Assembly (NCBI RefSeq): GCF_001424165.1
Contig: NZ_LMOJ01000003.1
Location: 791 to 64,790, forward strand
Direction of reading: 5' to 3'
Length of the DNA: 64,000 bases
Source: Massilia sp. Leaf139
GTDB lineage: Bacteria > Pseudomonadota > Gammaproteobacteria > Burkholderiales > Burkholderiaceae_D
Under the pieces are notes generated by a model. It ran no database searches. It was not told the origin of the DNA and saw only the letters and a program-made list of their open reading frames with translations. Shown here piece by piece: positions 19,359 to 28,252 of the stretch. The position numbers and the translations under genes are program-made. Position 1 is the first letter of the stretch. The number at the start of each line of letters is the position of its first letter.

Positions 19359-19760
19359 GTGAAGATCACAGCAATTGTCACAAATTCAGTCGCTGGTCAT
19401 GAAGTCATCGTTCGAACCGGCAACTCCGCCCAGGCCTTGAATGTGCCGCCAAAGAGCTCGAATAAAGGCTCTGCCATCAACGGTGGCGAGTTTCTTATCC
19501 TTGCGTTGGCAACCTGCTACTGCAATGATCTGTATCGCGAAGCCGAGCGTCTTGCGGTACTGATCGAAGGCGTCGAAGTGGAGGCAAGCGCTGAGTTTCC
19601 GGGCATCGGTCTCGCCGCCACCAATATCACCTACCGGGCAACCGTGTCCTCGTCTGCTCCGAGTTCCGCAATAGCGCAGCTGTTGCGTGAAACCGACGCA
19701 GTAGCCGAAATACACAACACAGTTAGGGCTGGCGTGCCAGTCGAGTTGGTGCAGAGGTAG
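19359..19760 (+). CDS. OsmC-family protein lacking the second catalytic cysteine
   Basis: 133 aa from GTG at 19359, preceded by GGAGGG at 19349-19354. OsmC/Ohr proteins are thiol peroxidases that reduce organic hydroperoxides in the cytoplasm with a pair of cysteines. The fold landmarks are present: INGGEFLILALATCYCNDLY with the first active cysteine in helix alpha2, the following R-E-A-x-R-L-A-V, and a beta-rich C-terminal half. The second cysteine, normally in a C-P-(I/V)-x-x-T-L segment, is replaced by AEIHNTVRAGVPVE. The peroxidase cycle is therefore uncertain; many plain OsmC-like proteins share this loss. A strong hairpin follows the gene. Confidence 0.85.
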   Translation: MKITAIVTNSVAGHEVIVRTGNSAQALNVPPKSSNKGSAINGGEFLILALATCYCNDLYREAERLAVLIEGVEVEASAEFPGIGLAATNITYRATVSSSAPSSAIAQLLRETDAVAEIHNTVRAGVPVELVQR

Positions 19761-19813
19761 GTCGGGCGTTTAGCTGGGTTGGGAATGGAATTCGCCCGTT
19801 TCTACACAGCCTC

Positions 19814-19851
19814 GGCCGATTGCAGACGTGTTGTAACGTCCGCAATCGGCC
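19814..19851 (+). terminator. Hairpin after the OsmC-like gene (also member of GTCCGC repeat family)
   Basis: GGCCGATTGCAGACG at 19814-19828 and CGTCCGCAATCGGCC at 19837-19851 form a 15-bp stem with one mismatch and an 8-nt loop. No T-run follows, so it may be a repeat-type hairpin rather than a strict terminator. The right arm matches the dispersed GTCCGC-AATCGGCC element. Confidence 0.5.
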
Positions 19852-20182
19852 CAAGGCGGATCTATCAAGTGTCATGTGATTACGGCCGGTAGCTAACATA
19901 TTTTATGCTCTCTGCCTGCGACCTATTGTGAACGCCTGCATATCCAAGCGCTCGTCCATTCCGTTCCTGCTTATAACTGCTAAAAATCCATTTCAAAGTT
20001 ACCCCTATGGCGCAGGTGAAGAACAGGAACGCAGGGTTAGTCGATCCACCTGTTGCCTACCTTAATACGACACTCTATTGCAGCTGCCCTATGGGATGAA
20101 TGCTTGCTTCATTGATGCATGGTGCTACGCCACCAATCCCGATGAGCACCGTGAACTAACGCACACCTCGCCGCGGCCTGAG
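19852..20182. other. Intergenic stretch between OsmC-like and YihY-like genes
   Basis: No gene or clear signal is visible here. The two flanking genes converge on it. Confidence 0.4.
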
Positions 20183-21469
20183 CTACCTGTTCTGTACTTT
20201 GCTGTTTGCGTACACCCATGTGTATTCAGCGCCGAACAGGAAAATCTGCGCAGAATAGTAGAACCATGCGACGAGGATCACAAAAGAGCCGGCTGCGCCA
20301 AAGCCCGAGGCCACGTCTGATTTCGCAAGATACAACCCGATCAATGACTTACCTATGTTGAAGAGCAAGGCTGTGACCGCGGCCCCCATCCAGACATCGT
20401 GCCAGGATATCTTCGCGGTTGGCATGATCTTGTAGATCATCGCAAACAGCACCGTAAAGAGGGCGAACGACACGGTGAAATTCAATGCACTTGCCAAAAC
20501 ACTTGCCGTTGCGCCGCCCCCGCCCAACCATTCGCTCGTCGCTGCGAGTGCAGCGCTTACGACGAGTGAAACCATCAGCATGAACGCGAGGCCAAGAACC
20601 AGTCCGAAGGACAATACACGGCTGCGCAGCCAACCCCACAGGCCCGACGGTTTCGCTTTCGCCGGAACCTCCCAAATGCGATCCAGATCGGTTTGCAGCT
20701 CGGCGAAAATCGCAGTTGCGCCCAGCAGCAAAAGAACACCGCCGACGATACTCGCGACAATGCCGGTGGACGGTTCACGCGCAGCTTTCAGCAAGCCCTG
20801 CACAGCCGTCGCCCCTTCCTGACCCATGATTCCTTGAAGCTGCGCGACAATTGCTCCTTCTGCGGCGTCCTGTCCAAATACCATCCCGGCAATCGCGATG
20901 ACGAGGACTAATAGCGGCGCCAACGAAAACAGCGTGTAATACGAAAGGGCTGCGCCCATGCTTGGCGCGTAGTCGTCGACCCATGCATTTGCCGCCGCCA
21001 GGAATATTTGCCACTGCCTGCCAAGCCAGCTCGCCGAGGTGTGCTCGAACCTTGCGCGCGGGGGCGTGCTTGCGGCTGGTTCCGTGTTCTTCGCTTCGGG
21101 TGTGCGATCGTGTACACGCGCTGGCGCATCGTCTGTGTCACTCTGGATCGGGGCGGACGCGTCGACGCTGGCATTGTTCCTGAGCGAGGCCAGAGAAGCT
21201 GCCAAAGAGACAAGAAAGCTACCCGCCTTTAGAAGATCCCCGCTGTCGGCCGTGCGTTCCATCGCAATCTTGAATACAGGCGTTTTTTTGCGCCTGACGA
21301 GCGCATAGCCCGCCGCGGCGATTCCCAGTACCGCAGCGCCACGGACATACGGCGAGGAGAGCACGTCTGAAGCCTTCGATTTGAACAGGTGGAATTGCTG
21401 ATTCGTTCTCAACTCTGCCTCAGCCAGATGCGTTTCGGGCTCCTGCATTTCGTGAGGGGTAGTGGTCAT
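20183..21469 (-). CDS. YihY/BrkB-family inner membrane protein with long N-terminal extension
   Basis: 428 aa. The C-terminal 270 residues are a YihY/BrkB domain with six predicted membrane helices: SMGAALSYYTLFSLAPLLVL, then IVGGVLLLLGATAIFAELQ with the family Q-x-x-L-x-x-I-W (TDLDRIWEV), then two helices around VLGLAFMLMVSLVVSAAL, FALFTVLFAMIYKIMP and a last helix LVAWFYYSAQIFLFGAEYTW. The role of the family is unsettled; it was once mistaken for RNase BN. The N-terminal 150 residues are unusual, with one more membrane segment (GAAVLGIAAAGYALV, about 45-60), a basic R-R-K-K patch and a charged linker. AGGACA precedes the ATG. Confidence 0.88.
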   Translation of the reverse strand: MTTTPHEMQEPETHLAEAELRTNQQFHLFKSKASDVLSSPYVRGAAVLGIAAAGYALVRRKKTPVFKIAMERTADSGDLLKAGSFLVSLAASLASLRNNASVDASAPIQSDTDDAPARVHDRTPEAKNTEPAASTPPRARFEHTSASWLGRQWQIFLAAANAWVDDYAPSMGAALSYYTLFSLAPLLVLVIAIAGMVFGQDAAEGAIVAQLQGIMGQEGATAVQGLLKAAREPSTGIVASIVGGVLLLLGATAIFAELQTDLDRIWEVPAKAKPSGLWGWLRSRVLSFGLVLGLAFMLMVSLVVSAALAATSEWLGGGGATASVLASALNFTVSFALFTVLFAMIYKIMPTAKISWHDVWMGAAVTALLFNIGKSLIGLYLAKSDVASGFGAAGSFVILVAWFYYSAQIFLFGAEYTWVYANSKVQNR

Positions 21470-21943
21470 ATTGTCCTCATGTGATCTACTTTCTGCCGGG
21501 CCGTCCTGCTGTGACGGGAAGATGGGGCGTCTTCTTCGGTTTCTTCGTCTGATTCAGCGGCTTAATTGTTCGTTGGCCTGCTCAATGCCAGTTTTCGTAC
21601 GTCAGCAGTCATGACGCCGATGTCCTTGACTACACGTTCGATTTCCTCACATGTAACGTTTAGATCTTCGGTTCAGTAGCAAACCTCTTGTTTTCATGCA
21701 CGTTAATATGAAGCCGACCTTACTTAGCACGGCTCTTAAGTCATCAGGCGCGCCACCTCCTTGAAAGCTTCACCGTAAGCCTTCCATAAGTAAGCGTCAG
21801 TACGGTGACTCACCATCTGCAAAGCAAGAGAAGATCATTGCAATCGAAATTCCACTTTCGTACTGCGACCACTGTTGAAGAACCGCAACCTACAGAACCG
21901 GTTGGCCCAACGCGATACGGCCGCGCCCGAAAATGGCGAGACC
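21470..21943. other. Intergenic stretch
   Basis: No gene is visible. It must hold the divergent promoters of the YihY-like gene and the GIY-YIG gene, but I cannot place them with confidence. Confidence 0.4.
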
Positions 21944-23209
21944 ATGGCGACGAATGCGGCGCGACATGCCGAGGATATGATCAAGGCAGCACGAGACCGT
22001 GCCGAGCAGATCGCCGGCGACGCATACAAGGCCATGAACGATGCCGAGTCTCTAAAGCAGGTTGCAAAGGCAATGCAGAATGTGGTCGCTGGCTATGGGG
22101 ACAAGTACCTGAAGCCTACGATTAGCCTGATCGATGACCTAGCAGACGAATATGGCTTCGAAGAGGCCGGGCAGCAGCTCAAAATCGCGCGCGATCGCAG
22201 TAAGCGAATGATCGATGGGAATCAGGCTGCAGCATGTGACTATGTGGAAGTGTCGCGCCGCGACACTGCAATTCGCTTCGTTATCGATGCGTTTAATGGC
22301 CGCGTCGACTCGGTGCTATCAAGGGCAAAGTCCGACAATGTTGGTACGCTGGAGCAGCAGATTCGCGATGCCTACGCCCTCGTAAACCAGAATGGATCGG
22401 CGTTCCGTAACGCGCGGATCACCGAGCAGTTCATGCAGGCCCGTTTAGATGAACTCAAATATGCCTGCATGGTTCATGCGCTGCGCGAACGCGACAAAGA
22501 GCAACAGCGCCGTATTCGTGAGCAAATCCGCGAGGAAGAAAAGGCACGCAGAGAGATCGAACGCGCGCTGAAGGACGCCGCCAAAGAAGAGGATGCCTTG
22601 CAAAAGGCGATGGCTAAGGTGCAGGCCCAGGTAGCGAAGGCTAACGACGAACAGCGGGCGGCATTCGAAGCGCAGCTTCGGGAACTGCAGACGAAGCTTA
22701 GTGAAGCAGAGTCCAGGAACCAGCGTGCGCTGTCGATGGCCCAGCAGACCAAGGCCGGGCACGTGTACGTCATCTCGAACATCGGCAGCTTTGGTGAACA
22801 TGTCTACAAGGTTGGCATGACCCGGCGCCTTGAGCCCCTCGATCGAATCAAGGAGCTTGGTGACGCTAGCGTGCCGTTTAGCTTCGACGTACACGCCATG
22901 ATTTGGTCTGACGACGCGCCACGGTTGGAATCCCAACTCCACAAGGTATTCGTACGCTCCCAGGTGAACAAGGTAAATCCCCGCAAGGAGTTCTTCCGAG
23001 TGCCGCTTGGCGAGATTCGTGGATATCTGGAGCAGCAGGGTATCAATGCTAGCTGGACGGTTACCGCCGCCGCGGCAGAATACCGCGAAACGCTTGAGCT
23101 GGAACGTCAGCTCGCCGAGAACCCAGCAGCCGCAACTGAATGGTTGAGCCACCAGCTTGCTGCTGCAGACGAGCAGCAAGTGCAACTTGCTGAAGCAGGC
23201 GACGAATAA
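21944..23209 (+). CDS. Coiled-coil protein with C-terminal GIY-YIG (T5orf172/DUF4041-like) domain
   Basis: 421 aa from ATG at 21944 (GGCGAG upstream); a TTG at 21875 would add 23 residues. The N-terminal 170 residues are helical. About 180-280 is a long charged coiled coil (REQIREEEKARREIERALKD). The end of it leads into GHVYVISNIGS and HVYKVGMTRRLEPLDRIKEL, the GIY-YIG core, followed by ESQLHKVFVRSQVNKVNPRK-EFF. This arrangement is that of DUF4041/T5orf172 proteins found in phages, plasmids and chromosomes, which are thought to be DNA-binding or nicking nucleases. The canonical G-I-Y is H-V-Y and Y-I-G is Y-K-V-G, with the catalytic Arg (M-T-R-R) and Glu (E of E-S-Q-L-H) present. The natural substrate is unknown. 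Confidence 0.85.
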   Translation: MATNAARHAEDMIKAARDRAEQIAGDAYKAMNDAESLKQVAKAMQNVVAGYGDKYLKPTISLIDDLADEYGFEEAGQQLKIARDRSKRMIDGNQAAACDYVEVSRRDTAIRFVIDAFNGRVDSVLSRAKSDNVGTLEQQIRDAYALVNQNGSAFRNARITEQFMQARLDELKYACMVHALRERDKEQQRRIREQIREEEKARREIERALKDAAKEEDALQKAMAKVQAQVAKANDEQRAAFEAQLRELQTKLSEAESRNQRALSMAQQTKAGHVYVISNIGSFGEHVYKVGMTRRLEPLDRIKELGDASVPFSFDVHAMIWSDDAPRLESQLHKVFVRSQVNKVNPRKEFFRVPLGEIRGYLEQQGINASWTVTAAAAEYRETLELERQLAENPAAATEWLSHQLAAADEQQVQLAEAGDE

Positions 23210-23270
23210 GGCAGCGGTAGCAGACTCTTAAACTGCAGATGACGTTCTCGGTGGCTTAAGCGCGCTACTT

Positions 23271-23300
23271 AAATCGACCGTAATCGGCCAAAAGTGGATA
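23271..23300. repeat. Dispersed GTCCGC/AATCGGCC-type element, copy
   Basis: GACCGTAATCGGCCAAAAGT at about 23277-23296 matches the element at 26428-26450 and the hairpin arms at 19814-19851. A fourth, weaker copy is at 29100-29128. They are all intergenic. Confidence 0.5.
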
Positions 23301-23424
23301 CTGGAGTGTTGTAATAATCTCAACCTCAATGAGATGAGCTAAACGCGGCGCGAGCATTCAGCTGTAGCGCCCAGCGCAAGGTAATACTGACCTCTTAACT
23401 AAACCTTTCAGTTCTGGAATATAG

Positions 23425-24351
23425 ATGTTTCGCCTACTTGCAGCCCTATTGATACTCATCCTCGGCCACATCTCCGTTTCGGTAGCGGGTCCAAAAGGCA
23501 GTAGTGGCGCGGTTGCTGTACGTGGCTACTACAAGAGCAATGGCACCTACGTAGCGCCGCACTACCGGTCGCCCCCCGACGGCAATTCGTACAACAACTG
23601 GAGCACCGTAGGTAACATAAATCCGTACACGGGCGCTCCGGGCACAAAGCAGCCCTATTCGGGTATCGGGCGGACAAGCAGCCATGATGCAAACCAGAGG
23701 CCTGCCTATGCAGAAGATCTTAGCCAGCTATCGGAGCCCGCGTTCGAAAGAGCACCTACTAGCCCATCCAGATCGTCGGTAGCCTTACCCGCGCCGACTG
23801 GACGACAATTAGATTCTCCTCCCCTCAGCCATCATGACAACGAATTGATCGAACGTGCGTGCAGTCTGACCGAGTATGACGGGCCTGCCGCGTACAACGC
23901 CTGCCGGAATTTACAGCTGAAGAAGCTAGCCCGTGGACCGAAAGCCCCTGATCTTGCTCACCTTAGTGGACAGGAAAAAGATCTGATCGACCGCGCATGC
24001 AGCTTGGTCAAGTATGATGGGCCTTCCGCCTACAACGCCTGCACGACGTCGCAAGTAGAGCGGCTGGCGCGCGGACCGAAAGCGCCCAGCCTAAGCCGGC
24101 TCAGCGCGCAAGAGAGAGACCTCATCGAGCGCGCATGCAGCCTGGTCAAGTATGACGGGCCTGCCGCGCATAATGCGTGCACGGCGTCGCAAGTGAAGCA
24201 ACTGGCGCGCGGGCCCAAGCTGCCCGACCTAGGGCTCCTCAGTGGGGAAGAAAGAGAGCTGATTGGCCGTGCGTGCAGCCTGGCCAAGTATGACGGACCG
24301 GCAGCACATAACAGGTGCGTTGCCTCTCAAGTCGCCCAATTAGTTAAGTAG
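23425..24351 (+). CDS. Secreted protein with four 46-aa cysteine-containing repeats
   Basis: 308 aa. A signal peptide (MFRLLAALLILILGHISVSVAG) sends it to the envelope. Residues about 33-75 hold a motif seen in many small bacterial proteins: YYKSNGTYVAPHYR, NNWSTVGNINPYTG and the G-T-K end. After a Ser/Pro-rich linker (95-132) come three full 46-residue repeats and one 37-residue partial repeat. Each has L-S-x-x-E-x-x-L-I-x-R-A-C-S-L-x-K-Y-D-G-P-A-A-x-N-x-C followed by Q-x-x-x-L-A-R-G-P-K. Two cysteines per repeat, 14 residues apart, could form one disulfide each in the periplasm. I do not recognise the repeat as a named domain. A second small secreted gene follows 75 nt downstream. Confidence 0.85.
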   Translation: MFRLLAALLILILGHISVSVAGPKGSSGAVAVRGYYKSNGTYVAPHYRSPPDGNSYNNWSTVGNINPYTGAPGTKQPYSGIGRTSSHDANQRPAYAEDLSQLSEPAFERAPTSPSRSSVALPAPTGRQLDSPPLSHHDNELIERACSLTEYDGPAAYNACRNLQLKKLARGPKAPDLAHLSGQEKDLIDRACSLVKYDGPSAYNACTTSQVERLARGPKAPSLSRLSAQERDLIERACSLVKYDGPAAHNACTASQVKQLARGPKLPDLGLLSGEERELIGRACSLAKYDGPAAHNRCVASQVAQLVK

Positions 24352-24426
24352 CTAAAGGCCGTTAGCGATACCGAGCAGGTGACGCTCAACTGCATGCGAT
24401 CGTCTTTTGTCCAATAAGGAAATTAG

Positions 24427-24798
24427 GTGAAAAATCTGTTAATTGGTGCCGCCGTCGTAGCCAGTGTGATTTTTTTTGTGAACGACAAAAAGACCTTGAC
24501 CTCTACCAACTCTCCTCATTCGGCACTCTACTCGCCGAGCTCTACAGTACAGGAGGTTGATGTTCAAAAAGAGCTGCCTGACAGCGAGACGGTTTCGCCA
24601 GGCCTGTACTACGCTGGTGATCCGTGTACGAGTGATTGCTCTGGACATGAAGCTGGGGCTACATGGGCGGAGGAAAACCAGATTGAAGATCCTGAACATT
24701 GTGGGGGCAATTCTGATTCGTTCATTGAAGGTTGCCGTACGTTTGTAGAAAAAAAACTGGAGGAAGAGGAACCGCTTGATGGCAGCGAAGATTTGTAG
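24427..24798 (+). CDS. Small membrane-anchored or secreted cysteine-rich protein
   Basis: 123 aa from GTG at 24427 with AAGGAAAT upstream. The N-terminus is a hydrophobic signal or anchor (MKNLLIGAAVVASVIFFV) followed by a Ser-rich spacer. The C-terminal half has DPCTSDCSGHEAGATWAEEN, then DPEHCGGNSDSFIEGC and an acidic tail. The motif C-T-x-D-C-x-G-H-x-A-G-x-x-W-A with a later F-x-x-G-C recurs in many small uncharacterised proteins; its function is not known to me. It probably shares a transcript with the repeat protein upstream, whose repeats also carry cysteines. Confidence 0.75.
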   Translation: MKNLLIGAAVVASVIFFVNDKKTLTSTNSPHSALYSPSSTVQEVDVQKELPDSETVSPGLYYAGDPCTSDCSGHEAGATWAEENQIEDPEHCGGNSDSFIEGCRTFVEKKLEEEEPLDGSEDL

Positions 24799-25256
24799 CA
24801 CGCGGCCGACTCGCTCGTATACGCTTTCGTGACCTTATCAATGCTGATCGATGCACACAGTGGTGCGCACCATCTGCCTCGGCCTCATCTTGCAGCCGTT
24901 CTTCCCGTTTCGGCAGCCCTTAAAGCGGCTCTGGTGCAAATTGTAGTTTAGGGACGTTGGACCAGCCAACCCAGGAAGCCGCTGGAGAGACGGCACTTCG
25001 AGTTTTCGATCTGTGCACCCGATCGATTAGGAGGTCCGCAATGGGTCGAAACCGGCCAATGGCCGATGACCAGGCTCTACCTAACGGACGATTTCCGAGT
25101 TCTGTGCGCCCCAAGGAGGTGCTGTAGGGCGCTTGGCCAGGCGCGCATCTCTGATCGCCAGATCGACACCCCACCTGCCTGGCGATAGGAGAACTGGCCT
25201 ACTCGATGATTCAGAGACCGAACACCGCTCAGCAATCGCCCACTACCGGCAAGCTC
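24799..25256. other. Intergenic stretch
   Basis: No gene is visible. GGTCCGCAATGGGTCG at about 25034-25049 is a distant relative of the dispersed GTCCGC element. Confidence 0.4.
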
Positions 25257-26114
25257 TCACCAGCTATTGGCTGATGGTTGGGTGTCCATCACCAGCACTT
25301 CAGCCAACATCCCGTTCATTCTCCGTCTCAGAATTGCGACTTTATCGCACAGAGCGGTATTTGCCTCTTCCAATTTTTCGGAATTGGCGCGCTTCTTCTT
25401 TTGCTGAACAGATGCAACCGAGCGTGCGTTATCGACAGTGCTCAGGATGTCTTTTATAGACGCGGTCGGATCGTCAAACTTCCGAGTAATCATTGGTGAA
25501 CGTTGGATCGCTGACATGATCCATCTTAGTTCGCGCATATAAGTAGGGTCAGGATCGGCAGATTTGAGCGCCTCCAGGCGTGCTGTCGCCACAATGAAGC
25601 GATGTGCCTGCTTTTGTAGCATTGATGACTCAGCAATATTACAGATGCGCTGCAAATCCCTCGATACCGCATGTGTTTCCGGAATATACAGCGTCATCGT
25701 TTCATGCGGATCGGTACGCCAGCCCGGCTCATCTACATCTAGGGAATATTCGATATAACGTTGCAACCATAGATAATAAATTGGACTGCTATCGCGTGGG
25801 CCGTCCTTGACGCTGGTGTAAGCCACAATAAAAGGATGAACGAATTCCTCGGCATACAGAGCGGTCCGGCGTGGGAACCCACTCAGGTGAATACCTTTCT
25901 TGCCGACTTTAATTGCATCCTGAGTGCCCTTGACTTGGAACACCAGGAACTGGCCTGCGCCGTTGCTGTTGTAGCGCTCGACAAGCGCATCGACGCCATA
26001 ATCGCGCTCGTCGATCGAGCGTAGCAGCAGATCCTGGCCGAGCTCCAGGCTTACCTTCTTCATGGCGAGCGTATCGGTACGGTGCTGCGCTGTGCGTTCT
26101 GGCAGAGTGATCAA
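25257..26114 (-). CDS. DUF4365-like protein (PD-(D/E)xK nuclease-like N-domain)
   Basis: 285 aa from TTG at 26114, which has AAGGA eight bases upstream; the frame extends to an ATG at 26189 but those residues do not look like the family. It opens LPERTAQHRTD, a typical DUF4365 start, followed by DERDYGVDALVERY and GQFLVFQVKGT. The spaced D...E...Q-x-K is the PD-(D/E)xK core, so a nuclease-related role is possible. The C-terminal 130 residues are helical and charged (QQKKKRANSEKLEEAN). Stand-alone DUF4365 genes occur in defence regions and mobile elements. No partner gene is evident here. Confidence 0.7.
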   Translation of the reverse strand: MITLPERTAQHRTDTLAMKKVSLELGQDLLLRSIDERDYGVDALVERYNSNGAGQFLVFQVKGTQDAIKVGKKGIHLSGFPRRTALYAEEFVHPFIVAYTSVKDGPRDSSPIYYLWLQRYIEYSLDVDEPGWRTDPHETMTLYIPETHAVSRDLQRICNIAESSMLQKQAHRFIVATARLEALKSADPDPTYMRELRWIMSAIQRSPMITRKFDDPTASIKDILSTVDNARSVASVQQKKKRANSEKLEEANTALCDKVAILRRRMNGMLAEVLVMDTQPSANSW

Positions 26115-26427
26115 TGCATGTCCTTGGTTGAAGCGGCCGAGCGACCGGCGTTGAAGCCTTAGTATGTCGCAATGTTGTTCGTGGTGCAACGAGTTGCTGT
26201 TGCTCGCTGCGCAAACATACCGATGGCGCGACTACCGTTCTTGCTTTGTCTCTCATCGCCAGATTGCCGGCGCTACTGCCAGCCCTGGCCGGCGAATTCG
26301 AAGCGATGATGCTCTCGTAATGCGCAACTGAAGGCAATCTATGCATGTCCGGCTTAGGTCGGATGCTACCTGTCGCGTCCACTCTATGGCGTTTTCTCTT
26401 CGGCAACATGCTATGCTTGCTCGACCG

Positions 26428-26450
26428 TCCGCAATCGGCCAAAAGCAGAC
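26428..26450. repeat. Dispersed GTCCGC-AATCGGCCAAAAGC element
   Basis: The sequence CGTCCGCAATCGGCCAAAAG continues into GCAGAC; its ends GTCCGC and GC(A/G)GAC are inverted. It matches copies at 19837-19851, 23277-23296 and 29100-29128. Confidence 0.5.
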
Positions 26451-26467
26451 ATACAGATATTCAAATG

Positions 26468-26489
26468 AAATGCCCCAAAAGGGGCATTT
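26468..26489 (-). terminator. Rho-independent terminator of the cheW-chemoreceptor operon
   Basis: AAATGCCCC, a 4-nt loop and GGGGCATTT form a perfect 9-bp stem with A/T flanks. It lies 24 nt after the receptor stop codon. Confidence 0.75.
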
Positions 26490-26513
26490 TGGACATCTCG
26501 GGTTAGTTCACTA

Positions 26514-28226
26514 TTAGAAGGCTTCCCAGTCGCCCGCGCCAGCTGTCGCTACCTCGCGCGGGGAGGCGACTGGGGCTTTGAGAACTGCTCGCGCAGCCTT
26601 GACGCCAGGCTTGGCCGGCTTAGCGACTGTATGTTGGGTGCTAACCGTAGCTGCTGCATGTTTCTCGGCGCCGAGCTTGAATACGCTGACCACTTCGGCC
26701 AAGTGTGCAGCCTGCTCCTGCATAGCTTCTGACGCCGCTGCCGCCTCTTCGACCAAGGCTGCGTTTTGCTGGGTGACCTGATCCATTTGGGCTACTGCCT
26801 GATTGATCTGTTCGATGCCAGTGGTTTGCTCTTGGCTTGCAGAAGAAATCTCAGCCATGATATTGGTCACGTGCTGGACGCTTTAGACGATTTCGTGCAT
26901 GGTCGCCCCAGCATTGGCAACTAACTTGCTACCGGTTTCGACCTTCTCGACCGAGTTACCGATGAGCTGCTTGATCTCCTTCGCGGCGCTGGCCGAGCGT
27001 TGCGCTAGCGTACGTACCTCGGATGCCACTACTGCAAAGCCACGGCCCTGCTCGCCGGCCCGCGCTGCCTCAACCGCAGCGTTCAGTGCCAAGATATTGG
27101 TTTGGAAGGCGATGCCATCGATGACCGTAATAATGTCTACGATCTTCTTCGCGGAATCATTAATCTGTTCCATGGTGCCGACTACTTCGTGGATCACGGC
27201 GCCGCCTTTTACGGCAACTTCCGACGCTTTGGCGGCCAGTGTGTTGGCTTGGCGTGCGTTTTCAGCATTTTCCTTGACAGTCGAGGTCAACTCTTCCATC
27301 GAGGAAGCGGTTTCCTCAAGAGAGCTAGCCTGCTGCTCAGTACGCGACGACAGGTCCATGCTGCCTGCAGCGACTTGCGCCGACGCCGTAGCAATTGCAT
27401 CTGTGCCGGTACGGACTTGACCAACGATCATTGCGAGACTGTCGCGCATCTTCTTCATGGCGAACATCATGCTTGACTGGTCGTCCGGTTTGGTCGTGAT
27501 CGTGACATTCAGATCACCGCTGGCAATCTTGGCTGCGATGCTGGAGGCCTCGCTTGGTTCACCGCCGAGCTGGCCAGTCAGGTTTCGCGTAATGAGGACA
27601 CCCAGTCCCAGGCCGGCAAGAGCGCTGCCGATGGTGAGCATAATCATCAACGACTGACTTGATTCAAAAAGCTGAGTTGTCTCCACGGAGGCGGCCTTCG
27701 CACGTGCTTCCTTTTGCTTGGCCAGTTCGGTTAGCAGGTCGTCCAGGGTATTGGCATTCTTGCGGGCTGCAACCAGCGCGGCATTCAGTTCCTCGCTGCG
27801 TTGTGCCAGTGGCTCCGTGCCTGCCAACAAGAGCGTCCGGTCAAGATCTTGCTGATACAGTGCTGAAACGGTTTCGAACTCGGCAAAAATACGTTTGGCC
27901 TCGTCACTGACGAACAGGGGTTTTGCGATGTCGAGGTGCTGCTTGATCGCCGTAGTGTACTTTTGTATGTTGCTGCGGTTCGTGTTGCGTTCCTGCTCCG
28001 TCGTGGATAGTAGGAAATTACCGCGTGCCCGTCCCGCGTAGATGAGGTTGATGTTGGCCTCCTTAATATGCGACAGGCCAAGAAGCTCCCGTTCATACAT
28101 TGCGTCGGCCAGATCATTAATGCGGCCCATGTTGATGATGCCGATAACTGCCACAACAGCGCCGACAAGTGCTAGTGTCAAAAATCCAGCGATCAGCTTC
28201 GTGCCAACTTTCATATTCGCAAACAT
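26514..28226 (-). pseudogene. Methyl-accepting chemotaxis protein interrupted by an in-frame stop
   Basis: The full frame would give 570 aa, but codon 448 (26883-26885) is TAA. The pieces 26883-28226 and 26514-26870 are in the same frame, so this is a nonsense change, not a frameshift; homologues have a sense codon in M-x-E-I-V-x-S-V. Domains are TM1 ([20 protein letters not shown], about 11-31), a periplasmic four-helix bundle with Tar-like residues, TM2 (about 192-212), HAMP, and the signalling tip [20 protein letters not shown]. The last residues DWEAF resemble the NWETF tether for CheR/CheB, but they lie beyond the stop. A product ending at 447 would lack the last part of the signalling helix. 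A sequencing error is possible. It follows cheW in one operon. Confidence 0.85.
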
Positions 28227-28252
28227 TTTGTATCCAATCAGGAAAGAACAGC

